In this document: in pieces, positions 9,091-18,376 of the stretch | Layout of the letters: each line of letters opens with the position of its first letter | Numbering within the stretch: position 1 is the stretch's first letter | Assembly (NCBI RefSeq): GCF_014270105.1 | Contig: NZ_JACNMF010000003.1 | Span: forward strand, 372,001 to 436,000 | DNA length: 64,000 bases | Source of the DNA: Hyunsoonleella aquatilis | Lineage (GTDB): Bacteria > Bacteroidota > Bacteroidia > Flavobacteriales > Flavobacteriaceae | Direction of reading: 5' to 3' | Made by a program: the position numbers and the translations under genes | Notes under the pieces: model-generated | Database searches by the model: none | Seen by the model: only the letters and a program-made list of their open reading frames with translations | Told to the model about the DNA's origin: nothing

Positions 9091-12000
9091 ATGACTCAAC
9101 AATCCTCATATAGCCCAAAGCATCCTATTCGCGTGGTAACCGCCGCATCGCTTTTTGATGGGCACGATGCGTCTATTAATATTATGCGCAGGATTATTCA
9201 GGCCACCGGGGTGGAGGTGATTCATTTGGGCCATGACAGAAGTGTTGAGGAAGTTGTAAATACCGCCATTCAAGAAGATGTAAACGCCATTTGCATGACT
9301 TCGTATCAAGGCGGACACAATGAGTATTTTAAATATATGTTTGACCTTCTGAATGAACGAGGTGCGGGCCATATCAAAATCTTCGGTGGAGGCGGTGGTG
9401 TGATTCTACCATCCGAAATAAAGGATTTAATGGATTATGGAATCGCCAGGATTTATTCCCCTGATGATGGAAGAGCTATGGGGCTTCAGGGAATGATTAA
9501 TGACTTAGTTGAAAAGTCAGATGTTCCCCTTCCTGAAATTGATAGTAAAAATGATATTCTAGAATCTCTAGGTCAAAAGGATTCCAAAACCATTGCTAGG
9601 TTAATTTCACTTGCGGAAAATGACAACAAAGAGTATAAGGATATTTTTAACCGTTTGAGTAAGAATTCCTCCCCTAAGCGGAGTCCTGATAGCTATCGGG
9701 AAGGAGGGGCTTCGGTTTTGGGCATTACAGGAACTGGTGGCGCCGGAAAATCCAGTTTGGTGGATGAACTAGTGAGACGTTTTCTGATTGATTTTCCAGA
9801 AAAAACCTTAGGTATAATTTCCGTTGATCCTTCAAAACGTAAGACAGGTGGAGCTTTGTTGGGCGATAGAATTCGAATGAATGCTATCAATAATGAAAGG
9901 GTGTACATGCGCAGTTTGGCCACGCGCCAATCCAATTTGGCTTTGTCGAAACATGTTGGGGAGGCCATAGAAGTGTTAAAACACGCGGATTTTGATTTGA
10001 TTATTTTGGAAACATCAGGCATTGGGCAAAGTGATACGGAAATTATTGAGCATTCCGATGTATCGCTTTACGTAATGACACCAGAATTTGGTGCGGCTAC
10101 CCAATTGGAAAAAATTGACATGTTGGATTTTGCCGATTTAGTAGCTATCAACAAGTTTGATAAACGTGGAGCAAAAGATGCATTGCGAGATGTGAAAAAG
10201 CAGTATATGCGAAACAATAACCTGTGGGATACACCGCAGGAGGATTTGCCGGTTTTTGGTACCATCGCATCGCAATTTAATGACCCAGGGATGAATGCGC
10301 TTTACAGGGCAGTGATGGATACTTTAGTTGAAAAGGCAAGTGCGTATTTAAAATCCTCGTTTGAGGTTTCCAATGAAATGAGCGAGAAAATTTTCGTGAT
10401 ACCTCCTTCCAGAACACGCTATCTGTCCGAAATCGCTGAAAGTAACAGGGCCTATGATAACAACGTTGCAGAGCAGGTTGAAATCGCCCAAAGGCTTTAT
10501 GGAATTTTTAAAACTATTGAATCCGTCCTTAATATTAAAGATAATGAAGCGAAGCGATCTTTTCTAGTCAAAAATGGACTAAATGAAAATGAGATTCTTC
10601 GCTTTGCTCTGAATGACAAAGGGCATGTCATTCCGACAGAAGGAGGTACGACTGACGAGGAATCTCAGAAACGACTAATAAATCTGTTGTTAAAAGAATT
10701 CGACAGGGCAAAAATGAATTTAAGCCCTCACAATTGGGACATGATTTTGGGGTGGGAAGATAAAGTCAATCGTTATAAAAACCTTGAGTACACCTTTAAG
10801 GTTCGAGATAAAGAAATTAAAATTGAAACGCATACGGAATCTTTGTCTCATACAAAAATTCCTAAGGTAGCTCTGCCAAAATACCAAGCTTGGGGTGATA
10901 TTTTAAGATGGAGTTTACAGGAAAATGTACCAGGGGAGTTCCCTTATACTTCTGGATTATATCCATTTAAAAGAACGGGGGAGGATCCTGCTCGAATGTT
11001 TGCTGGAGAAGGTGGGCCAGAGCGAACCAATAAGCGTTTTCACTATGTAAGTGCTAGTATGCCGGCCAAACGTTTGTCCACTGCTTTTGATAGCGTAACA
11101 TTATACGGCCACGACCCAGACAATCGCCCAGATATTTATGGAAAAATTGGTAACGCAGGGGTATCTATTTGTTGTTTGGATGATGCCAAAAAACTGTACT
11201 CAGGTTTTAATTTGGCAGATCCGATGACTTCTGTAAGCATGACCATCAATGGGCCCGCACCCATGTTACTCGGGTTTTTTATGAATGCGGCTATCGACCA
11301 GCAATGTGAAATTTACATAAAGGAAAAAGGCCTTGAAGAGGAGGTTACTTCTAAAATTGAAAGTATTTACAAAGGCAAGGAACGTCCAAAATACAATGGT
11401 GAATTGCCTGAAGGTAATGATGGCTTAGGCTTGATGTTATTGGGTGTAACTGGAGACCAGGTTTTACCTAATGGTGTTTATGAGGACATAAAAAAGAAAA
11501 CCGTTTCGCAAGTAAGGGGGACGGTCCAGGCTGATATTCTAAAAGAAGACCAAGCTCAAAATACTTGTATTTTTTCTACGGAATTTGCACTTAAATTAAT
11601 GGGTGATGTTCAGGAGTATTTTATTGACCACAATATTCGAAATTTTTACTCGGTATCTATTTCAGGGTATCATATTGCTGAGGCCGGAGCAAACCCTATA
11701 ACCCAATTGGCGTTGACCTTGTCCAATGGTTTCACTTACGTAGAATATTATTTGAGTAGGGGGATGGACATCAATCAATTTGGGCCAAACCTATCCTTCT
11801 TTTTCTCGAATGGTATTGACCCAGAATATGCCGTAATTGGTAGAGTGGCCCGAAGGATTTGGGCAAAGGCAATGAAAGACAAATATGCATCAAACCCGAG
11901 GGCTCAGATGTTGAAGTACCATATTCAAACCTCGGGAAGGAGTTTGCATGCCCAAGAAATTGATTTTAATGACATCCGAACTACGCTTCAGGCGCTGTAC

Positions 12001-12609
12001 GCGATTTATGATAATTGCAATTCCCTTCACACCAATGCCTATGATGAGGCGATCACTACTCCGACCGAGGAATCCGTTCGCCGTGCCATGGCTATTCAAT
12101 TGATTATTAATAAGGAATTGGGGCTAGCTAAAAATGAGAATCCCATCCAAGGGGCTTTTATCATTGAAGAATTGACGGATTTAGTGGAGGAAGCAGTGTT
12201 GGTAGAATTCGATAGAATTACTGAACGCGGAGGTGTTTTAGGTGCAATGGAAACGATGTATCAGCGTTCAAAAATCCAAGAGGAAAGTCTGTATTATGAA
12301 ACGTTGAAACACAGTGGTAAGTTTCCAATTGTTGGGGTCAATACCTTTTTAAGCAGTAAGGGATCACCAACAGTTTTGCCTGCGGAAGTGATTCGGGCCA
12401 CCGAGGATGAAAAGCAGCTTCAAATCCAAACTTTGGAACATCTTCGTAAAGCAAATAATACTGAGGAACTGCTCAAAAACCTTCAAAATAAAGCTGTTCA
12501 AAATGAAAATATTTTTGAAACACTGATGGAGGTTTGCAAAGTGTGCTCTCTTGGCCAAATCACTAAAGCATTATTCGAGGTTGGAGGGCAGTATCGGAGG
12601 AATATGTAA
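9091..12609 (+). CDS. icmF: Fused isobutyryl-CoA mutase IcmF (B12-binding, G-protein chaperone and mutase)
   Basis: The 1172 residues show the IcmF order. First comes a B12-binding domain ([24 protein letters not shown]; about 10-150). Then a MeaB-like GTPase chaperone with P-loop [10 protein letters not shown] (near 212) and NKFDK. Then the adenosylcobalamin mutase domain (about 600-1172). IcmF interconverts isobutyryl-CoA and n-butyryl-CoA, a step in branched-chain and short-chain acyl metabolism, and the G domain protects cofactor loading. The protein carries two repeat-derived in-frame insertions in its linkers (around residues 190-206 and 501-526), listed separately. Related fused mutases accept other acyl-CoAs, so the precise substrate is inferred. 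Confidence 0.9.
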   Translation: MTQQSSYSPKHPIRVVTAASLFDGHDASINIMRRIIQATGVEVIHLGHDRSVEEVVNTAIQEDVNAICMTSYQGGHNEYFKYMFDLLNERGAGHIKIFGGGGGVILPSEIKDLMDYGIARIYSPDDGRAMGLQGMINDLVEKSDVPLPEIDSKNDILESLGQKDSKTIARLISLAENDNKEYKDIFNRLSKNSSPKRSPDSYREGGASVLGITGTGGAGKSSLVDELVRRFLIDFPEKTLGIISVDPSKRKTGGALLGDRIRMNAINNERVYMRSLATRQSNLALSKHVGEAIEVLKHADFDLIILETSGIGQSDTEIIEHSDVSLYVMTPEFGAATQLEKIDMLDFADLVAINKFDKRGAKDALRDVKKQYMRNNNLWDTPQEDLPVFGTIASQFNDPGMNALYRAVMDTLVEKASAYLKSSFEVSNEMSEKIFVIPPSRTRYLSEIAESNRAYDNNVAEQVEIAQRLYGIFKTIESVLNIKDNEAKRSFLVKNGLNENEILRFALNDKGHVIPTEGGTTDEESQKRLINLLLKEFDRAKMNLSPHNWDMILGWEDKVNRYKNLEYTFKVRDKEIKIETHTESLSHTKIPKVALPKYQAWGDILRWSLQENVPGEFPYTSGLYPFKRTGEDPARMFAGEGGPERTNKRFHYVSASMPAKRLSTAFDSVTLYGHDPDNRPDIYGKIGNAGVSICCLDDAKKLYSGFNLADPMTSVSMTINGPAPMLLGFFMNAAIDQQCEIYIKEKGLEEEVTSKIESIYKGKERPKYNGELPEGNDGLGLMLLGVTGDQVLPNGVYEDIKKKTVSQVRGTVQADILKEDQAQNTCIFSTEFALKLMGDVQEYFIDHNIRNFYSVSISGYHIAEAGANPITQLALTLSNGFTYVEYYLSRGMDINQFGPNLSFFFSNGIDPEYAVIGRVARRIWAKAMKDKYASNPRAQMLKYHIQTSGRSLHAQEIDFNDIRTTLQALYAIYDNCNSLHTNAYDEAITTPTEESVRRAMAIQLIINKELGLAKNENPIQGAFIIEELTDLVEEAVLVEFDRITERGGVLGAMETMYQRSKIQEESLYYETLKHSGKFPIVGVNTFLSSKGSPTVLPAEVIRATEDEKQLQIQTLEHLRKANNTEELLKNLQNKAVQNENIFETLMEVCKVCSLGQITKALFEVGGQYRRNM
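9684..9701 (+). repeat. CGATAG palindrome copy 1, inside the icmF coding sequence
   Basis: TCCTGATAGCTATCGGGA is the genome's CCCGATAG-CTATCGGG palindrome with one arm mismatch. It sits inside CTCCCC...GGAGGGG flanks (9669-9709). It is read in frame as SPDSYREGG, between the B12-binding and GTPase domains of IcmF. Confidence 0.7.
10591..10666 (+). repeat. Inverted-repeat element inserted in frame in icmF
   Basis: Arms GAGATTCTTCG...GAATGACA and TGTCATTC...CGAGGAATCTC face each other over 76 nt. The same arm motifs appear in the intergenic copy at 63232-63311. In icmF the element encodes about 26 residues ([10 protein letters not shown]...DEESQ) between the GTPase and mutase domains without breaking the frame. 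Confidence 0.7.
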
Positions 12610-12685
12610 ATTCTTGGTTATTCTGGTATTTTGAACGCAACCTTTTCGTAGCTAAGTCATCTTTAAGAAACAAAATAGGTTAAAA

Positions 12686-13117
12686 ATGAAAAGTATTCTG
12701 CATTTATTCCTGATCGCGTTATCTATGGCCTGCACCTCAGATGGTGGCCGGCCAAATTCAGATAATGAACTCATTGGAAAATGGAAATTGATAGAGCAAT
12801 TGGTCGATCCTGGTGATGGGAGCGGTACGTTTCAATCTATTGAAAGTGAAAGAATGATACAGTTTTTTAGTGATGGTACCGTTGAAATTAACGGTGTCCT
12901 TTGTTTTATGTCAAGTGAGGTGGGAGATGCTGAAATGGGGACTTATGAAATCACCGGTGATAATACCGCAGATACAACATATGAAGGAGAAATTATTCCA
13001 AACACATGCAGTTCACGTTCGGCCAAGGTGTTTTTTAACTTGCCTTTGGATGGTAATTTGATTTTATGGTATTTATGTATTGAACCTTGCGGTCAAAAAT
13101 TCGAGAAAGTTGACTAG
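12686..13117 (+). CDS. Small lipocalin-like lipoprotein
   Basis: The 143 residues have a lipoprotein signal (ALSMACTSD, Cys16). A compact beta-rich domain follows, beginning NELIGKWKLIEQLVDPGDG and ending EKVD. The GKWKL start and the WYLCIEPC strand near the end are typical of the lipocalin-like lipoproteins (lipocalin_4/5 type) common in flavobacteria. They are surface or periplasmic proteins of unknown ligand. It follows icmF by 76 nt and converges with the next gene, whose stop lies 1 nt away. Confidence 0.7.
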   Translation: MKSILHLFLIALSMACTSDGGRPNSDNELIGKWKLIEQLVDPGDGSGTFQSIESERMIQFFSDGTVEINGVLCFMSSEVGDAEMGTYEITGDNTADTTYEGEIIPNTCSSRSAKVFFNLPLDGNLILWYLCIEPCGQKFEKVD

Positions 13118-13118
13118 C

Positions 13119-13514
13119 TTAAAGCGTCAACATCCAGTTGTGCTGTAACTTTTTGAATTTCTTTAATTCTCGTCTTAAAACGGGTAAAAAGTCTTTACCG
13201 TTGCTGTTGCTTTTTTCTAGTCGATAAGAATTTTTGTAAAGTGTATTGGTCAGTCGCCTTAAAGAAGCAACATGTCTATGCTTGCGTTCTGAATAGCGTT
13301 CACGCTCAGCACTTTCGATTTCAGGTGCCAATGATACAGACTGTTGCACGATGTCTCCAGTAAAATAAATATGTGTGTCTTCTGAACCATCTTCTTTTAA
13401 GGAAGATAGGTCCTCATTTAAGTACGAAGAGATGCTTTGAGACAGGGTAAAAATCTCGATAGCTTTTTGATAAATCGGTAATTCCGATAGATTTACTGGG
13501 GTTTTATGGCTCAT
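13119..13514 (-). CDS. Hypothetical helical protein (131 aa)
   Basis: This is an entirely helical, soluble protein (LPIYQKAIEIFTLSQSISSYL, then TGDIVQQSVSLAPEIESAERERYSERKHRHVASLRRLTNTLYK). The layout recalls four-helix-bundle or 23S-intervening-sequence proteins, and also the 14083 gene nearby (LPIFNKARAM...). No enzyme motif is visible and I do not recognise a named family. It is divergent from the Lrp-type regulator at 13638, which may control it. Confidence 0.6.
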   Translation of the reverse strand: MSHKTPVNLSELPIYQKAIEIFTLSQSISSYLNEDLSSLKEDGSEDTHIYFTGDIVQQSVSLAPEIESAERERYSERKHRHVASLRRLTNTLYKNSYRLEKSNSNGKDFLPVLRRELKKFKKLQHNWMLTL

Positions 13515-13637
13515 GACACAAAATTTCTTAGCAATTACCCAAAATTAACCACAAGAAATGAGATTCAACTTTAATATTTAAAGTAATTCCTTATTTTTGC
13601 TTTAGCTTTTATGTTTTTGGTAGTAAATAATATTAAG

Positions 13638-14081
13638 ATGCACATCGACGAACTTAATTCTAAAATTTTAAAATGTTTGCAGGACAATGCAAGGCAGTCC
13701 AATGCCGAAATTGGAAGACAAGTGGGCATTAGTTCGCCAGCCGTATCAGAGCGTATCAAAAAAATGGAGGACTTGGGAATTATAGAGGGCTATAAAGCGT
13801 TGGTTTCCCCCTTTGAAATTGGTTATCAACTCAAGGCCATAATCACCTTGCGCGCCTTTATGGGGAAACTAAAACCTTTTTTAGAAAAGGTAAAAACCTT
13901 TGATGAAGTAGTAAATTGCTACCGCATAACTGGTGATGAGAATATTGTTATGGAAGTGGTGCTTAAAAATCAAAAGCATTTGGAGGCTTTTATTGATAAC
14001 CTCATTATTTATGGTGAATCTAAAACGCAGATTGTGCTGTCTCGTGTGGTAAAGCAAAACTCAATAAAGGCTACAAAATAG
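13638..14081 (+). CDS. Lrp/AsnC-family transcriptional regulator
   Basis: An N-terminal winged HTH (LNSKILKCLQDNARQSNAEIGRQVGISSPAVSERIKKMEDLGII) is followed by the AsnC/RAM ligand-binding domain (about 65-145). Such proteins form octamers and sense amino acids. The ATG at 13638 is chosen because family members start a few residues before DxLNxKIL. The upstream in-frame ATG at 13611 would add nine hydrophobic residues. The stop lies 1 nt from the end of the convergent 14083 gene. Confidence 0.85.
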   Translation: MHIDELNSKILKCLQDNARQSNAEIGRQVGISSPAVSERIKKMEDLGIIEGYKALVSPFEIGYQLKAIITLRAFMGKLKPFLEKVKTFDEVVNCYRITGDENIVMEVVLKNQKHLEAFIDNLIIYGESKTQIVLSRVVKQNSIKATK

Positions 14082-14082
14082 T

Positions 14083-14586
14083 TTATAAGCCTTCGAAGTC
14101 GTCCTGGTTGAACGGAATATCATCATCGGGGTCCTTATCATCATAGTTTACTCCAGGCGGGTTGAACAATCCCCAGCGGTCAATTATATAATTCCAGCAA
14201 TCAAAAGTTTTTACCCATTCTGCAAATAGTACTCGAAACTCGTCCACTTCCTGTCGCAACAAATCCAAATATTCAATGTCCTTAAAACCGTGCATTTCTA
14301 TGCCGCGCGCGTCGGTAATCAATTCACGTGCGGCCTTTCGAATAATGGCCGCATTTTCCATTCTGATATCATAAAGCATATCATCATCGGCCGCACCAGC
14401 AATTTTAGCCGGGATGATTAGGGAGTTTTCCCTCATATAGCTCAAATTGTTTTTTAGCATTTCGGCCTCGATATTGTGCTCAAAATCAATATCCGTATTT
14501 TCAACACTTTCAATGATATGTTCAACCAATTTTTGCATGGCCCTAGCTTTATTAAATATCGGTAGTTTTTCCAATTTATCCATCAT
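14083..14586 (-). CDS. Hypothetical helical protein, last gene of the MFS-ypdA operon
   Basis: The protein has 167 residues from the ATG at 14586 (a second ATG at 14583 is equally good). Long helices (ARAMQKLVEHIIESVENTD, ENAAIIRKAARELITDARGIEM) and an acidic tail (DDKDPDDDIPF) are seen. LPIFNKARAM near the start resembles the opening of the 13119 protein. The start lies 14 nt after the VOC stop, so it is probably the last gene of that operon. No family recognised. Confidence 0.6.
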   Translation of the reverse strand: MMDKLEKLPIFNKARAMQKLVEHIIESVENTDIDFEHNIEAEMLKNNLSYMRENSLIIPAKIAGAADDDMLYDIRMENAAIIRKAARELITDARGIEMHGFKDIEYLDLLRQEVDEFRVLFAEWVKTFDCWNYIIDRWGLFNPPGVNYDDKDPDDDIPFNQDDFEGL

Positions 14587-14600
14587 AACATGACTATGTC

Positions 14601-14975
14601 TTAAATACGCCAAGGTGGATTCCTTCTGTTATCACCGGCGAAATATAATATAATGTGGTTCCCATCAGGGTCATTCAAACTGGCTTCCCGCCAAAGCCAA
14701 AGTTGATCTTCGGGCAGACTTTCAAAAGCAATGCCTTTTTCCTGAAGTTGAGCCACCAATTCATCTAAATCCTCATCTTCAAAGTAGATAGAAACACCAG
14801 TTCCTTTTGGCAGTTCCTCTACCAAATGAATAGAAAACGTTGCACTGCCATTGGGGCATTCAAAACGAGCGTACTTTGGTAGGGCTTCAACAATTAATTT
14901 TAAGCCTAAGGTTTTATAAAAACGAATGGCTTTTTCAACATTTAAAGACGGAACGGAAATTTGATTTAGATTCAT
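14601..14975 (-). CDS. VOC-superfamily (glyoxalase/dioxygenase-fold) protein
   Basis: The 124 residues carry two beta-alpha-beta-beta-beta modules. The first begins LNQISVPSLNVEKAIRFYKTLG, and the second ends with WREASLNDPDGNHIILYF, which holds the usual metal or substrate residues. VOC proteins include glyoxalase I, fosfomycin and bacillithiol transferases and ring-cleavage enzymes. The gene starts 3 nt after ypdA, so a link to bacillithiol-dependent detoxification is possible but only inferred from position. Confidence 0.75.
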   Translation of the reverse strand: MNLNQISVPSLNVEKAIRFYKTLGLKLIVEALPKYARFECPNGSATFSIHLVEELPKGTGVSIYFEDEDLDELVAQLQEKGIAFESLPEDQLWLWREASLNDPDGNHIILYFAGDNRRNPPWRI

Positions 14976-14978
14976 AAC

Positions 14979-15944
14979 TCAACTAACAAATGTTGATTCA
15001 ATGTGCTCAGTAATTTGTTTAGCATGGATTCGGCTATTTTCAATAAACCATTTATGGGTTTCCATGCCACCGCAAATCACACCAGCCAAATACACGCCCT
15101 CAATATTACTTTCCATAGTCTCTTTGTTGTATTCTGGAAGCTTCTTTTCATCAGAAGACAAAGTGATTCCTATTTGGTTTAGCAGTTCAAAATTCGGTTT
15201 GTATCCCGTCAGTGCCACAACATAATCGTTGGGGATGGCCTTTAAACCTTCGGGCATTCTAAATGTGAGCTCGTCCTCCTTTATTTCTGTGATTTGAGCA
15301 TTAAAAAATGCCTTAATACTGCCTTCTTCAATGCGGTTGATGATATCCGGGCGTACCCAATATTTAACGCGTTCGCCAATTGCTTCACCCCGAATAATCA
15401 TAGTAACATTCCCGCCTTTGCGCCAAATTTCCAAAGCGGCATCAACGGAGGAATTGCTTGCTCCGACAACAACGATATTCTGCATGGCATAAGGATGGGC
15501 CTCTTTATAATAATGGGTGACCTTTGGTAAATCTTCACCAGGAACGTTCAATAAATTCGGGATATCATAAAAGCCAGTAGCCAAAATGAGCTTCTTCCCT
15601 TTATATGAAGATTTATCGGTAGTTACGACAATATAATCCGCTTTCTTTTCAAGGGATAAAACCGTTTCATATAAATTGATGTTGATGCTATTTGAAGTGG
15701 CAACCCGTCGATAATATTCCAAAGCTTCATCACGATTGGGTTTCGGATTTTTGCTAATAAATGGGATGCCATCAATTTCCAGCTTTTCAGAAGTGGAAAA
15801 GAAGGTCATGTTCTTCGGATAGTTGAAAAGAGAGTTGGTCAACGCTCCCTTTTCAATTATCAGATACTCCCAGTTTCTTTTTTTACATTCAAGCGCGCAA
15901 GCAATCCCAATGGGCCCTCCGCCAATAATTATGACATCTTTCAT
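14979..15944 (-). CDS. ypdA: YpdA-family putative bacillithiol disulfide reductase
   Basis: The 321-residue flavoprotein has an N-terminal FAD Rossmann motif (IIIGGGPIGIACALE, residues 5-19), the YpdA block SLFNYPKNMTFFSTSEKLEI, an NADPH site (VVVGASNSSVDAALEI) and the closing YLAGVICGG. In Firmicutes YpdA reduces bacillithiol disulfide with NADPH. Many Bacteroidota also make bacillithiol. No CxxC redox pair is present, as expected for YpdA. It overlaps the MFS stop by 4 nt, so translation is probably coupled. Confidence 0.85.
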   Translation of the reverse strand: MKDVIIIGGGPIGIACALECKKRNWEYLIIEKGALTNSLFNYPKNMTFFSTSEKLEIDGIPFISKNPKPNRDEALEYYRRVATSNSININLYETVLSLEKKADYIVVTTDKSSYKGKKLILATGFYDIPNLLNVPGEDLPKVTHYYKEAHPYAMQNIVVVGASNSSVDAALEIWRKGGNVTMIIRGEAIGERVKYWVRPDIINRIEEGSIKAFFNAQITEIKEDELTFRMPEGLKAIPNDYVVALTGYKPNFELLNQIGITLSSDEKKLPEYNKETMESNIEGVYLAGVICGGMETHKWFIENSRIHAKQITEHIESTFVS

Positions 15945-17155
15945 TTCAACAATTTCTTTTCACTTCTTAAGTGGTTCTTCAAAAAGAACAATAAAAATAC
16001 ACAAATAGCACCTATTGCGGTAATGATGTACCAAGTATTGTCATAGTCCAGGTCCGCCACCATTTCCATTCCTATTTTATGACTAAAAATGTGGGATAGC
16101 GAAAATGAAATGGTGTACAATGCCATATATTCGCCTTGATTACCTTTACTTGCCCGCTCATAAGCAAAAGCATTTGAAAATGGAAAAGCTATCATTTCTC
16201 CTATGGTCATTAGCGCCATTCCGATAATCAAAATACCAGTCCAATGCGTAAAATTAAGTACCAAAAAGCTTAATGCAGTTAAAAAAGTTCCCATTAAAAT
16301 CAATGTGATTTTCGACCATCCAGTTTTTTCTAGCCAACTGATGAGAGGCATTTCTAAAAGGAAAATTACAAATCCGTTCATCCCCATAAGCAGTCCTATT
16401 TCAATCTCGCTCAATACATGCCTGTCCCTGTAATACAAAGGCATTGTTGAGAAATACTGCAAAAAGATAAAGCCGAACAAAAACATGGAAACCAGAAATA
16501 TCATAAAGGATTTATCTGCATATGCCGATTGGGGATGCTCAACTTTAATGGCATCCTGAACTTTTGATTTTCGCGGATTTAAAACCATCACAAGCAAAAT
16601 GGTAGCCAAAATACAAGTAATACCATCCACCCAAAACAGTCCACCGTAGCCAATGGAGGCAATAATGAGACCACCTACGGCAGGCCCTGCAGAGAACCCT
16701 AAATTAATGGCCAATCGGATGAGCGTAACACTTCGTGTTTTATTCTCCGGTTTGCTATAGGCACTCATGGCCACGAACATTGCCGGGCGGAACATATCGG
16801 CAACTACCATCACCAAAAAAATCCCAAGGCACAGCGCATAAAACGTATGCAGAAACTGCAAAGCGATAAATAAGATACCCGTACTAATCAAACTTCTCAC
16901 CATCACTTTGTAGTAACCGATAACATCCGTTAGCTTACCGCCCAACCATGAACCGACAACCGAACCCAACCCAAAACAGGCCATAACCGTTCCCACATTA
17001 CTTAGCGTAAAATCCAAGTCTTCGGTTAAATACAAAGACAAAAAGGGAATAACCATGGTTCCGGCCCGATTAATCAATGTGATTAAGGCCAGCCACCAAA
17101 CTTCCCGCGAAAGGCCGTTAAATGTGTTTAGGTAATTGTTAAAAAGTTTTCCCAT
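15941..17155 (-). CDS. MFS transporter (12 spans)
   Basis: The 404 residues contain about 12 transmembrane helices and the MFS loop motif variant GSWLGGKLTDVIGYYKVM between spans 2 and 3. It resembles drug:H+ antiporters of the YceL/MdtH type. It is the first gene of an operon with ypdA, the VOC protein and a helical protein, so its cargo may be a toxic electrophile or antibiotic (inference). A possible leader ORF and terminator lie 156-292 nt upstream on the same strand. Confidence 0.85.
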   Translation of the reverse strand: MGKLFNNYLNTFNGLSREVWWLALITLINRAGTMVIPFLSLYLTEDLDFTLSNVGTVMACFGLGSVVGSWLGGKLTDVIGYYKVMVRSLISTGILFIALQFLHTFYALCLGIFLVMVVADMFRPAMFVAMSAYSKPENKTRSVTLIRLAINLGFSAGPAVGGLIIASIGYGGLFWVDGITCILATILLVMVLNPRKSKVQDAIKVEHPQSAYADKSFMIFLVSMFLFGFIFLQYFSTMPLYYRDRHVLSEIEIGLLMGMNGFVIFLLEMPLISWLEKTGWSKITLILMGTFLTALSFLVLNFTHWTGILIIGMALMTIGEMIAFPFSNAFAYERASKGNQGEYMALYTISFSLSHIFSHKIGMEMVADLDYDNTWYIITAIGAICVFLLFFLKNHLRSEKKLLK

Positions 17156-17184
17156 GGGTTCTAATAGTTACGTCATTCCTACGT

Positions 17185-17208
17185 GTCACACTGAGCGCAG
17201 TCGAAGTG
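17185..17208 (+). repeat. 24-nt repeat, copy A
   Basis: The 24 nt from GTCACACTGAG to GTCGAAGTG are identical to 63084-63107. The sequence is a common interspersed motif type in this genus group and lies in the leader of the MFS operon. Confidence 0.7.
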
Positions 17209-17310
17209 CAGGCAGGAACTTTGTTGGTTAATTTTTTATGTCATATTTTGTTTTTGTTAATTACACACCCTTAATCCCCTCTTTTTATAGGGGAAACTGT
17301 GGCGCAAAAA

Positions 17311-17336
17311 AAAGTCCGACGGCGAAGTCGGACTTT
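17311..17336 (-). terminator. Strong intrinsic terminator upstream of the MFS-ypdA operon
   Basis: AAAGTCCGAC and GTCGGACTTT pair perfectly (10 bp) around a 6-nt loop. A run of eight T follows on the minus strand. It points toward the MFS gene, which starts 156 nt further on, so it ends a short upstream transcript or acts as an attenuator. Confidence 0.75.
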
Positions 17337-17366
17337 AATATATCTGTAAACGTTTTTGCTACAACA

Positions 17367-17447
17367 TCACAATACATCACAAGTCCAACTCCCTTCCATT
17401 AAAGAAGCGGTCCATTGTTTTTTACAAATTGTGACGTAATGACGCAT
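17367..17447 (-). CDS. Possible leader peptide or small protein (26 aa)
   Basis: This ATG-to-TGA frame starts MRHYVTICKKQWTASL and ends GSWTCDVL. It contains two Trp and two Cys. It is followed by 30 nt and then the strong terminator at 17311-17336, all on the MFS-operon strand. The arrangement fits a leader peptide with an attenuator, or a very small independent gene. Alternatively the transcript is a non-coding RNA and the frame is accidental. Confidence 0.35.
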   Translation of the reverse strand: MRHYVTICKKQWTASLMEGSWTCDVL

Positions 17448-17548
17448 GTTTTCTATTTTGAATAGCTCAAAGCTAGGGAAATTTTGCTGAAGTTGTATTT
17501 TTACCCTGATAATTTTTTACTATGCTACTATCAAGCTTTAAATATTTT

Positions 17549-17735
17549 GGGCGTTACCACGCTAAGGCGTGGTCGGGCTTTCCGTTATATCTTTTTAAAA
17601 CAGCACGCCCCCAACGTCATTGCGAACATAGTGAAGCAATCTCCTTAACCAAAGCAGATTACTTCGTCGTTCCTCCTCGTAATGACGGTAAATTTGCCAA
17701 AGTTTTAAAAAGGATGCCACTGCAATCCCTAACGC
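17549..17735 (+). repeat. Composite repeat, copy 1
   Basis: The left end is GGGCGTTA with a hairpin (CCACGC/GCGTGG) and TCGGGCTTTC. A middle module carries GTCATTGCGA...GAAGCAATCT (17616 onward). The right end is ATCCCTAACGC. Copies 2 (60555-60716, inverted) and 3 (62873-62985) share the same ends. The remaining 17209-17548 gap holds only the terminator, the 26-aa ORF and a weak CCCCT/AGGGG hairpin. Confidence 0.75.
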
Positions 17736-18364
17736 GGGCCTACCAGCCAACCAAGTTCAAACACCTCATTTCAGTACTACTTGTGGTGGTGTTGTCATCC
17801 ACAAGCTGTGCCCAAAAGAAACGCCCCATAAAAGGTGAAACCGAATTTCAGCGCGAATTGAATGCCTCTTATAAAGATGCCTCAACCTCCCCTTTAAAAA
17901 AGAAAGACCTTAAAAACTTTGATGGATTGGACTTCTTCAAGTTCGATTCCACTTATGTGGTAACCGCCAATTTTAAACGAACCCCAAATGAGAAACCGTT
18001 TAAAATGAAAACCACCACGGACAGGCTGCCCGAGTACGTAAAATATGGCGAACTCACTTTCGATTTAAAAGGTGAAACCTTTACTCTAAATATCTATCAA
18101 AACCAAGGGTTGATTAAAACAGAAGGCTATGAAAACTACCTGTTTTTGCCATTTTTGGACGAAACCAACGGCTTGGAAAGTTATGGAGGTGGGCGCTATA
18201 TTGATGTGAGAATTCCGGAAAGTGATATGATGGTAATTGATTTTAATTCGGCCTATAACCCGTATTGTGCTTACAATGATAAATATTCTTGCCCCATTGT
18301 ACCTCGCATGAATTATTTAAAGACTCGGGTAGAGGCGGGGGTGAAGTTTTTTGGGAAGCATTGA
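17714..18364 (+). CDS. DUF1684 lipoprotein
   Basis: From the ATG at 17714 the protein has 216 residues: a late lipoprotein signal (VLLVVVLSSTSCAQ, Cys32) and a DUF1684 domain. The domain shows YGELTFDLKGETFTLNIYQNQG, ETNGLESYGGGRYIDV and DFNSAYNPYCAYNDKYSCPI. The frame is open to 17522, but those residues come from the composite repeat and are not part of the family. Even the chosen start and first dozen residues (MPLQSLTRAYQP) overlap the repeat's right end, so the element may have replaced the original start. The function of DUF1684 is unknown. Confidence 0.78.
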   Translation: MPLQSLTRAYQPTKFKHLISVLLVVVLSSTSCAQKKRPIKGETEFQRELNASYKDASTSPLKKKDLKNFDGLDFFKFDSTYVVTANFKRTPNEKPFKMKTTTDRLPEYVKYGELTFDLKGETFTLNIYQNQGLIKTEGYENYLFLPFLDETNGLESYGGGRYIDVRIPESDMMVIDFNSAYNPYCAYNDKYSCPIVPRMNYLKTRVEAGVKFFGKH

Positions 18365-18376
18365 TTTAATGATTTC

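Noticed and set aside
17522-17713. N-terminal extension of the DUF1684 protein
   Set aside because: The translated sequence comes from the composite repeat (REHAKAWSGF-type and HCEHSEAIS-type readings are known repeat translations) and has no family match.
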